Assembly: GCA_003952965.2 (NCBI GenBank)
Contig: CM025852.1
Location: 8,633,127-8,697,126 of the forward strand
Reading direction: 5' to 3'
Length of the DNA stretch: 64,000 nucleotides
DNA from: Morella rubra
Lineage: Eukaryota > Streptophyta > Magnoliopsida > Fagales > Myricaceae
Shown: in pieces, positions 12,553-22,445 of the stretch
Layout of the letters: every line of letters starts with the position of its first letter
How positions within the stretch are numbered: the stretch's first letter is position 1
Position numbers and translations under genes: made by a program
The notes under the pieces: model-generated
The model's database searches: none
What the model saw: the letters and a program-made list of their open reading frames with translations, nothing else
What the model was told of the DNA's origin: nothing

Positions 12553-13812
12553 ATGTCCCATAGACGCTCCTCTGCAGCAAGCACTCTGAGTGACGGTAGA
12601 TTTGCATCTAAGGAAAGGAGCGAAGGCAAGCTGGATGTGAGACCTCTGTGTTTCTGCGGAATCAGTGCACGTGCAAGGTTTAGCAAGACGTCACTAAATC
12701 CAGGACGAAGATTCTGGAGTTGCTCACAATATTCGGCTGCCACGGTGAGTACATACGTCACTTAATCTCTACGGTAGTAGCTATGTCTCTCTCTTCCATA
12801 TGTTAATGCACAAAGTGTTGCCATCACAAAATGCTTGAACTGATATGACAATGTTGATTTGCCCTAAAATTTGTTAGCTATGTTTTTTTAAGGGAGATTT
12901 TCAAATTTTAAATTGTTGATTGGTGTAGATTTAATGGACTTAGCACTGATGACCTATTATGAAGATAGCAGAGTAGAAGCCTGCAACAATAGTTTCCCAG
13001 TCTGTTGTTTGTAGACAATCTTTGATAACCATTTTATTTTGTTTGCTGAAAGTGGGTAATTTAGCTCTCGATTATAATTGTTTGATGCATGAACCTTATA
13101 TGTTCAAAGTAATATGAAAAAAAGTTGTTGACTTAGCAAAGGTTGTGGATGTCTTTTTAGGATAGAATGATGAAAAATATTAAGTCTCATTGATGTCTGT
13201 TTAAAGTACTTGCTTTTGTTTATAATCACGATGGCATATTGCATATGTTCAATCAGTGAGGAGATGTGAAGATTTGTCTGTTTGTTGTTTTTTCCTTTTT
13301 TCATGAGTTAGCAAAACTGATGTCGGAATCTTATTAGCCTAATATCGTACATTTTGAAGGGCTTTTCATGTAGGTTAGACTTATCTAACAAACCAGCTGC
13401 ATGTAATATGGACTTTTGTATCTATGATTTGATTATTGCCTATGGATGACCGTTTAATTGTTTTTATTCGTAGAGGGACAAGGCTTGCAGTTTTTTTGAA
13501 TGGATTGATCCACCCTCTCAACAACAAGAGGATGATGAAACAAATAGTGTCCTATGCCAGCTGAAGACAATGAAGAAGAAGTTAAGGATTATGGAGGAGC
13601 GACAAAACAAAACAGATGAGCTCTTCCTCAAACAAAGCTATATGGAGGAGAAATTAAAGCTATACGAGGAGAAGTTGAAGTCCACGGAGAAGATGTTGAA
13701 GGCTATGGATGAGAAGCTGAAGCGGCTTAAGTTAGTTATGTTGGGGTCATGGGTTTTATTTTGTAGCTGTATTTACCTTTGTTTAAGTGGTGTTGAAAGG
13801 GAGTCAATGTAG
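12553..13812 (+). CDS. GRF-type zinc-finger, coiled-coil, membrane-anchored protein carried by the MULE
   Basis: Two exons, 12553-12744 and 13474-13812, join in frame across a GT...AG intron to give 176 residues without a stop. Residues 31-76 form a GRF zinc finger: LCFCG (C33, C35), NPGRRFW, C57 with SQY, then C69 in CSFFEWID on exon 2. The likely zinc ligands are C33, C35, C57 and C69, and the join restores the motif, which supports the splice. Residues 97-149 are a charged K/E-rich coiled coil. Residues 150-169 are hydrophobic (a likely membrane anchor), followed by a short tail. This matches the plant At4g04775-like family. It lies just inside the left TIR, convergent to the transposase. 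GRF fingers bind nucleic acid in other proteins; its role here is unknown. It is unbroken, unlike the transposase. Confidence 0.78.
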
Positions 13813-14405
13813 TTCTATTTACCTTTGTTGTGGTGCTGAAAGGAAGTCAATGGTTTTTATTTTGTTGTCTGTATCTCTTTCAAAGATAGATCATGTATTT
13901 ACATTTAGGAAGTCAATGTAGTTGCATATTGCTTGTCCTGGAATGGTGGCAAGACCTGATAGTGTCCCTTCAATGTTACCTATTCAATATTTTGCATCAT
14001 ATTTGATACCAATAACAGAGTCAACATTACAGAAGCATTCAACTAACCAATGTGCACAATGACCATAACTAACCAAACCAAAGTACTCATTCTGTAACTA
14101 AGATTCAACATTTTATACCAATAACCAAAGTAGTCATTCTCTAAGTAACCAAGGTACTTATTTAACACCTTAATTGCTGCACCACTTCAAAAGCAACATA
14201 AACCAAAGTACATAACACCATAATTTTGGCCTGAAATTCACAACTGCCCCAATATGGACAGCTTCAAAAATACGATTCAGATTACAAATTATCCATATCC
14301 TCAACGTAAATCCAAAAAGATTACATTGGACCCCCATTCTACACATCTAATGTCAATCCCAAAATACATAACACCATTACAGATTTTGCTAAATCCAATG
14401 CCAAA

Positions 14406-17400
14406 CTACGCAGAATCATCAGAAGCTATTGGGTGGGTCGAACTGGTAGCTTGCGGGGCGAGTGCCTCAGTTGTGTTGGCTATGACCCACCTGTCATCCT
14501 CGTCTGTCCCTTTTATGAAGTGAATTTATAATTAGGCTTAGAAATGTAATGACAACTATTGCACATTTTTTTTACACTAAAAATGCTTTCCTCTTTCTTC
14601 TACTCGTCTTGGCAGGCAATTCCATTGGCTGTAATCTTTGTCCCTAATTTTTAACAAATTACATATAATTTTTCAGTCAAAACTGGTAGTATGACTTATG
14701 ATAAAGAAATAGGTAAGAAATTTTTTTTTTAATGTTACCTCTGTTGTAGTTTCCCTTCGAGTCTCTGGTGGCTGTGATGGCTGTGATAGCTGTGATCCTT
14801 CAACCTAAATGAATGGCATATCATAATTTTTCATTTGACAGATCAGATTCAACATGATATAGGGAGATGTAGGAAGTTTGTCGTTATAGAAGTTCTAGAT
14901 TTCTTTCTTGGAGATCTTCGAGGCTGTGATGTACGGACTTATGTTGACTCGGTAGTACGAGCCTGTATATTCAATATGGAAAGCAAAAGTAAATATAGAA
15001 GCTGACCATTTCATCAAAAATATTTCAAATACAAGCAAGGAAGAGGTACTTGAGAAGAAAAGCAAGCTGGCCCAAGCAGCAATGAATGCAAAGCCACCAA
15101 ATGGAGCGATATGTGAATGACTTATGGTAAAACAGATATTACCTGACAAGGTTCTGCAGTTGTTATATTAGTTCTAGCAGGCTGCGATGCTCAGTTGATG
15201 GTCTGGCCTCATCCTAAAATCAATCTAATGTCAAATAACTATTCGAAGTGTCCAAATCAAACTTAAAATCTGCTTCATGTCACCTGATTTGTAGCTTTCT
15301 TCTTGGATGGCTTCTTCGGGTATATTCTGCGGTTGGGATTTGGCAGGTAATTGCATCTCCTTGCATTATGGCCAAGAACGTCACATGTCCAACTGGTAAC
15401 CCACAACGACTAACATTGTATGGATGTTGTGGCTCATCATTTGCTCGGACCCTTGCTTTCCTCGAACGGCCAAGCATAGACCGAATCACAGGAGGTCCTA
15501 TAGGTAATACATTCGCACGCGGCCACTCTTCCGGTCCAGGCATCACGTGTACGACATGTGTATAAGAAGCTGCGTATGACGTCTTCCGATAGCAATCATG
15601 GACGTAATCCTCAGGGAGTAGCTTGTCACAATAAATAGCAGCGCAAGCATGCGCACATGGGATGCCGTTTAGCTGCCATCGGCCACAACTACATTCCCGG
15701 GCTCCATGTTTACCAATTTACTATCCCCATTAACTGTATCAACCTCAAAATTGGTCCCATCCTTCCACTGGTAGATGCAATGCCTAGCATCATGTTTACT
15801 CTTCTCAAGCTTCCTCTGTATCCGAGGACAGATATCCCAAGTTGCAGTTTGGAGCATCACCCGTTTGTGCTTGAACTGGTTCATCAATAGACGTCTGATA
15901 TCCTCCATCATCATCAAGATTGGCTTATCCCGTGTATCTTTGATCCAGAATTAAATGTTTCAGCGATGTTACTAAGTAGACAATCGCTCTTCGAGGTTGT
16001 ACTAAATGCGTGTTGGGACCATCCTTTAGGGTCAACCTCTGTAAGATACTTCCAAGCATTCTCATTCACCCTTTCCAGTTCTTCATAGCTCTATCAAACC
16101 CAGATCTGGTACACGCACATGCTGCCTTCCATAGGAGGTTCTTCATATACTTGTCTCTCCACCCTTTGCTCTTCAAGTTGGTGTGCAAGTGCTTCACACA
16201 ATGCCGCTGCTCATCATTGCACTAACTTCTCTAGTGCCTCGCGAAGCCCCTACAAAATAGTTTTAGTTAGTAACCAATATCAGTACATGTTTTTTCAGCG
16301 ACCAAACAAATGGTGTGCACTAACCTTTTGCCTGTCTGACATCCAACACCAGCTGATCTTCAGATCTAATATCCTCCATGAGTATCTCTATGAACACGTC
16401 CAAGAAGAACCTCTGCATACGCAAGTGGGTACATATCATCATTTGCATCTTTGGCCACTGCACATAACAAATGGGCCGGACAAATCATTGGCCTAACATG
16501 TTTCTTGACACACATGCTGCTGGAAATGAATTCACCCATGAACAATTGTGCTCGAGTCGCTCCATCTCTGGTGCCATCGTGCCAGCAAAGGGTGAAACAG
16601 CCTTGGATTGACAGATAGTAGTAAACTCGCCCTACCAGCGCATGTGGGGATACGAACAGAGCAGTGAATTCTCCCTCATACCATGAGTGGGTTTGGATTG
16701 AACTGCACATAACAACTTGGGCCTTTGAGGTGCATCAAGACAAATCATTGGCCTAATCCCATACGTTTAAGCCTCAAGCCTGACATACATCCGCTGGAAA
16801 AGATGTCCACTTCTCTGAATCTTCACCCATGAACCAGGGTTCCACATATAAACACCCAATAGTCGCATACATACTTGTACTGGTCCGCATGCCTTCATAG
16901 ACCAGTTCAAAGGCCATCTTTTTTGCCCGATACATGTGGTTCTTAGAGACTTGTACTTTATATCTCTACGGATATTCCCTCCCAAAGCCGTTGGTGGCAT
17001 GTTAGGGTCGTCCCGGATGTTTTCAACATACCAAGCAGCAGTAAATTTGGCATCCAACTTCCTATTCTTATGGTGTGTGCCACAAGTGTGCTTCTACTTA
17101 AATGTCTTGATCTGAACTGCTTCTTTACCGTACGTAAAAGAAGCGTGGATCCGCCAACCACACTTGAGTGCACAAACCGCTGTAATTCTCTTCTTGTCAC
17201 TCTTAAGACAACGGTAGTCATAATTATTTTGAATGCCGTGCAACGTTAAAGCCTTTTTAAATAAGGCCAAATCTCTAAACTTCATCCCCTTCTCAAGGTG
17301 CACTGTACCATCCTCCAACTCCTCTTCTCGAAAGTCGGTACCCTTCCTCTTACGTGGTTGATCTTCATCAGATGCATTATCCTCACTGGTACTTTCTATT

Positions 17401-18130
17401 ACATCATCATTCGAGCCCCTAACAATCTTGGGCTCGTCCGCTGAAACATCATTCTTTGTACCTTGCCCGAACCACTCTATCGAAGCCTTCCAAGCATCAT
17501 CTCCACACTCATCAGTCTGAATTGCATATTTGTACAACTCAGAATCGGCATCAGACTCATCAAAATCACTGACATCAGCTTCAATATTATCCCCCCCCCC
17601 CCAATATCATCATCAGAATCAACTGCCTCTCCTTCACTATTGACACCCTCTGCATCCCTCATAATATCCTCGACATTAACATGGACATCCTCCGCTTCCC
17701 TCACGATGTCCTCAGCATCAACACACATATCTGTCATACTCCTATCTTCCAGAATGTCATGAAAAACCATTTCTTCCTCATTCATATTTTCTATCACATC
17801 TAGTTCAGGCACTAAGATTGGCCAACTGGTACCATGGTCAACGTAAATCCTCAAGGTGTCCCGACCTTCAAGAAGAATTCTCGCAATGGTAGTCAAGACA
17901 TCAGCGTCACATTTTAGAGGGGTCAAATTAGACTGAGAGTCATCTCTCTCTAGCTTACACCACAACTCCACAGCATCTACGTAGTTCATAGCTGTCTTCA
18001 ACAATGTCCACAGATGTGTGACTGAGATATAGTCAGGGTCGAAGTCCCCTAAATCGCTAATCTGCCCTCCAATGTAGTCACTCTTCAGAAACTTCACTCT
18101 CCCTCCATGATGCATAACAATCTTCACCAT
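14406..18130 (-). pseudogene. Broken MuDR-type (MULE) transposase
   Basis: The start ATG at 18130 follows a splice acceptor (TTTGCAG), so the leader was probably spliced. The N-terminal part (to about 17610) ends in an acidic Asp/Glu stretch. The MuDR DNA-binding domain lies at 17100-17300 (LEKGMKFRDLALFKKAL, then CALKCGWRIHASF). Remnants of the MULE catalytic domain follow at 16370-17090 (MPPTALGGNIRRDIKYK; HLLCAVAKDANDDMYPLAYAE). A SWIM zinc finger with LNGIPCAHACAAIYC lies near 15650. The C-terminal end reads DEDDRWVIANTTEALAPQ and stops at 14406-14408. Breaks: a 12-G tract at 17591-17602 puts the two sides out of frame; TAG at 17094-17096; further frame changes near 16930 and 16767; and the catalytic region looks partly duplicated and partly deleted. 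It cannot make a working transposase. Confidence 0.85.
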
Positions 18131-19266
18131 CTGCAAATTGAAAAAATCAAAATGGTGCATCTCTTTTCCAGAGTGAGCAACATAAACCTAAATGGTAGAA
18201 AATATCAAACCCAAATTTCTACATCTCTTTTCCCTTTCAAATCCCCGACCAAAAATAAAGAGTTCATTTGAAATCCCCCAACAAGACGAAATAATATTAC
18301 CCAAACAATATTCATAATTAATATTTTCTGTCCATATCACCATTTTTAGGGGTGATGGTTTTTTTTTTTTGTCCACATCACCATTTGAATGCAGGCATGC
18401 TCATCCAGGACATTCTACATATTACCATCCTATTGATGCTGCTATTTAGATCTACTTCAAATAGTACTTATATTCCCACAAAGATAGAGTGGAGGTTTCC
18501 AACTCAGTGGTGGGACCAAAAGAAAATAAAAATTAAAAACATTTATTGTCTCAATTTGGAAATAGGTAATTCAGACATATTATTTTCAGTTAGATAATCC
18601 CAACAGATTACCCATGGTGGAACTAAGAATTTGTTCTGATAAAATGGCAAAATTAGTACAATACTTTATTCATCCACTAGTCCAATTATCATGAAGCATG
18701 CCCAACTATACAATTTAAAACACTGGGCTATAATTTTTCAATAAAATGTGTACAAATAATCAGCAGTTTAGGGATAAAGTGAACCAAAATGTAACCTACT
18801 TCCCTAATGAGTACAACTAGTTACCCTATCCTATCATCATTTTCTTTTAAAATTTCAACCTACTTCCCTAATTCGAAACTTAGAGATAAACTGAACCAAA
18901 ATGTAAACCATAGGGACATCATAAGGAAACAAATGCCACCCTGAATTAGTCAAACACAAATCTCAATAACAAACGACAGATAAAAAGACAACTTGACAGT
19001 CTAGGAGGGACCACTTCGTTAATATATGGGCAAACGACAGACAAATAGACAGCCTAAAATTCTAGGAGGGACCACATTATTTTTATATGGGCAAACGACA
19101 AAGTTGCAATTCAACCAAGGGGGGACACATTTATAGTAGACAATATTCAATTTAGCAAAAGGGGAGACATGCATGGGTGGACGAATGCTCATATATTTTA
19201 AATAGAAAACCATTTGTCAAGCTGAGAAATTCCCTAAACATTTTTACTTACCTTTCCAAAACCTCA

Positions 19267-19814
19267 GATAGACAGCGTTAACCACCGATGGAGTTGAAGA
19301 CAGCGTGGATTGGGCACGGTTTGATTGTCTGTTCCTATCGTTCGCTTGATTTGGGGAAAATGGGCACGGTTCGATTGATTTGGGGTAAATAGTTAGGGTT
19401 CGAGGGTTCCACCGATTTGGGGAAATTTTCGAGTCTTTAGAGGAAATGTTCAAGTGTTGGGGTGGAAGGGTACACGAAAGGGATGGGCAATGCGTGACAA
19501 AAGGTGTTCGGGCATATTATTTTGTGACGTGGCAGGGTAATTTCGGAACAATAAAAGTGTGGACACGTGGACTGTACAGGAACCACAGGGATATATGCCC
19601 AGTCAGCAAATGGAACACGTGTCATCTTAGTATTGGCTATGACGTGTAATTTTGTGACAACTCAACATTTCCCGTTAATTTGGAGACGGAATATGGACGA
19701 AGGGGTATTTCTAGGAAAGGTACATCACCACCGGGGCAGCGGGACAACAAATTAAACTCTAGGGGCATATTCAAGAAAAAGTTATACCACAGGAGTACGC
19801 GTTATATTTTAGCC
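19267..19814 (-). repeat. MULE right terminal inverted repeat
   Basis: Inverted partner of the left arm. It lies about 1.1 kb upstream of the transposase start codon; the stretch 18131-19266 has no coding signal and probably held a 5' UTR with an intron. Confidence 0.88.
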
Positions 19815-20113
19815 ATGAATTTAATTAGGAATTTGTGAATTTGATTATGTTTCTATAAAACAGATTATGAATTTAATAAAGAATTTGTGAATTTGATTAT
19901 TTTTTCTATAAATAGATTATGAATTTGACTAGGAATTTCTGAATTTGATTATGTTTCTATTAAACAGATTATGAATTTGATTAGGAATTTGTGAATTTGA
20001 TTTTGTTTCTATTAAACAGATTATAAATTTGATTAGGAATTTGTAAATTTGATTATTTTTCTATTAAACAGATTAGGAATTTGATTAGGAATTTGTGAAT
20101 TTGATTATGAATT
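19815..20113 (+). repeat. 52-bp-type minisatellite, interrupted by the MULE
   Basis: About 5.5 imperfect copies of a unit containing ATTAGGAATTTGTGAATTTG, then ATTATGTTTCTATTAAACAG and ATTATGAATTTG. The left end of the same array is at about 11822-11910, on the other side of the MULE, so the MULE inserted inside the array. Confidence 0.85.
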
Positions 20114-20625
20114 TCTTTGGGATTATTGTGAATTTGTGAATCTTTGATTAGGGTTTGATTAGGATTATTAAATATTTGTGAATTTGTGATGAATTTATTT
20201 TAATTATTGATGAATAATGTGATGAATTTGATATTGTGATGAATAATGTGATAAATTATTGATGAATTTATTGATGATATTGTGATGAATAATTATTGAT
20301 GAATAATGTGATGAGTTTGTGAATCTTTTATTAGGATTTGATTGTGCATTATATTGAAATTGTAATTAGGACTAGGTTGTGAAACTGTGATTATGTTATA
20401 AAATTAGACCGATAAATTTGTTTGTTTTGTTTTATTTAGATAATGGATAAGCAAATAGTATAGTACGTCTATTTCAATATTTTTAGTGTTTTTAGTATTT
20501 AATTTTTGATATTTTAACTTTAATATATTTTGTTTGCATTAAACAGTAAAATTTTTTTTTTGTTATTTTTCTTTACGAATTCGACCCCCTTCGATTGGAT
20601 TCCTAGTTCCGCCACTATTCACGGT

Positions 20626-22440
20626 GGCTCTTCTAGGCTATCATCTCTGACCATGACAAGCGCTTATTTTATATTTTTTTTTTCTATTTAGCGCAGTGGT
20701 TATTTGGGACTGTTTGTAATGTTCCCACTCTCCTGTGTACGAACTTTTGATATTGGGTATGAATGTTATGGTTGTTTACAAATATAAAAATAAAAAATAG
20801 AAAAGGAAAAAGATGGAAGTACACTTTTTGGGTACGAAGAAATGTAATTACATAATTATAAAAAAGGGATCTCCTAGCTAATGCAAAATCAACTTAAGAC
20901 TTTTTTTTCATATTTTGTCTAATTATTGTTTCCAACTGTATTATTTCATTAATTAAGCTGCCTGCTTCTTAGAGAAAAGAATCGTAGCTCCTAGGGAACT
21001 GACATCACCTAATATATTGCCAATGCCCCCGCGCTCCTAAGAGATCCATGAATGCCAGCACTGACACCTCTACGTATTTCCCATGAAAGCCGCCACCTGC
21101 TAGATGGCAGGAAAGCGGCCCACGATGGCTGATACTATGCGTGCAAGAAATGGAATTTAAGGGAAAAAAAGAAAAAAAAAAAAACAAGAGATGGAATTTA
21201 AGGCCCTTTGTTTTAAAAGGCCAAGAGGATTGAATGGCCTTATAATGATGACTACCGTTTCATAAAGAGAAAAATTGACAACAGTCAGTTATGGTGACGA
21301 CCGCTTTATAAAGCGTAAAGGATTGATGATTATATTACAAAAGTGATGAGTTACGACGACCATTTTTGAAAAGGGAAAAGGGCAACGACCCGCAATGGTT
21401 AGGTAGCTGGTAGCCCAATTGATTTGAGGGTCCGAAAGTGGGTATTCAAAAACAGGTGTGGAGTTGAAGGTCCATGAATTGAATCTTTACCTCCAAAGTT
21501 ATACACTTTTGTCATACTACAAAACTAATTACATTCTTGCGGGACTGTAGTTATAATTTAATTTGAACATTCGTGACACACCAAAGAAGTACGCTAAAAA
21601 AAAAAGAAAAAGAAAAGACAACGACTTACACGGTAACTGACTCAAAAGAATGTTGAGCTGGGTCCGCTGGGTCCGACTACACGAAATCAGAGGCTAGCCA
21701 CGGGACCTCCCAAAATAAGAGAGAACAACCTCCTCCTAAGTCCTACCTTCTCGCTTTCAACATCAACTAATACTTCTAGGAATCCTGCAAAGTACTTGTT
21801 TGAATTCTGACTGTACCAAAAAGAAAGGATGCTTTGTATTTTTTTTTCCTGTTAACTTTCGGGCACACCAAACGAAGAAACAACCATCAGACAGATGCGA
21901 CGAGTGCAGAAGCATTTAACATAAAAGCCACGTCCCAAAGGGAAACGCAACTCCTCGAAGTGCACAGACTTTGAGCCCGTGAGGGTCAGTGGTGCACGGA
22001 CTTTAGGCCCATGAGGCTGGCACTGACCCTGAAAGAGACGAAAAAAAAACCTTAGTGCTCAGTACCGATAAAAAAAACAAAAAAAACGAATGGTGTCAGT
22101 TTTTTGAGACTGAGATGACGTTCGGGTTTTTTTCTTTTTTTAAATCTTAAAATTTTAAAAATAAACATATTTTTTAACATCACTTAAAATCACTTGAAAA
22201 TAATTACAACACTCATATCAATAAAATTAACATAGTTTAAAAATTTTTAAAATATTAAAAATTCTCAAAAAATATTCTAACCAACATAGATGTGAAACAG
22301 CAAGTCAACTGATGCTAAATCCATTTCCCGAAAAAGAGAAGTAAATGCTCGATACGTTACAAACTGAGAAAATAACTACCACATGGCTGTGTATGGCTAC
22401 AAAGGTTCAAGGGAGCAACGTTACAGGAGACACAAGGACG
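20626..22440. other. Intergenic, tandem-repeat scraps, no gene
   Basis: No exon-like features. Three diverged copies of a unit like ATGGTGACGACCGCTTTATAAAG lie at 21247-21380. A diverged 32-bp direct repeat (GTGCAC.GACTTT..GCCC.TGAGG) lies at about 21959-22025. The rest is AT-rich. The 3' UTR of DAD1 lies just below 22446. Confidence 0.5.
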
Positions 22441-22445
22441 TCAAT

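Larger units (their letters stand above)
11902..19823. mobile_element. MuDR-like MULE, 7.9 kb, with long TIRs and 9-bp target duplication
   Basis: The 9-bp ATGAATTTA is found at 11902-11910 and at 19815-19823. The element (11911-19814) begins GGCTAAAATATAACGC and ends with its inverse. The inverted arms are about 550 bp, and each contains the marker words GGGGCAGCGGGACAACAA and GGTGGTTAACGCTGTCTA or their complements. Long TIRs with a 9-bp duplication are the hallmark of Mutator-like elements. Two genes face each other inside: a GRF zinc-finger gene leaves the left TIR on plus, and a decayed MuDR-type transposase leaves the right TIR on minus. This is the layout of maize MuDR (mudrA and mudrB convergent). 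Confidence 0.93.
11221..20625. mobile_element. Large hAT-type element (9.4 kb) containing a nested MULE
   Basis: TTCACGGT occurs directly before CAGGGGCGGAACTA (11221-11228) and directly after the inverse of TAGTGGCGGAACTA (20618-20625). The 8-bp target duplication and CAGGGGCGGA-like termini indicate the hAT superfamily. The element body is 11229-20617. Without the nested MULE (11911-19814) it would be about 1.5 kb, so it was itself a small element without a transposase. It holds a CT-rich stretch (11460-11810), a 52-bp-type minisatellite and a GATGAAT/TGATGAAT-rich stretch (20195-20325). Confidence 0.78.

Noticed and set aside
17463-17762. Ser/Ile-rich plus-strand open stretch
   Set aside because: It is the antisense of the acidic region of the MULE transposase.
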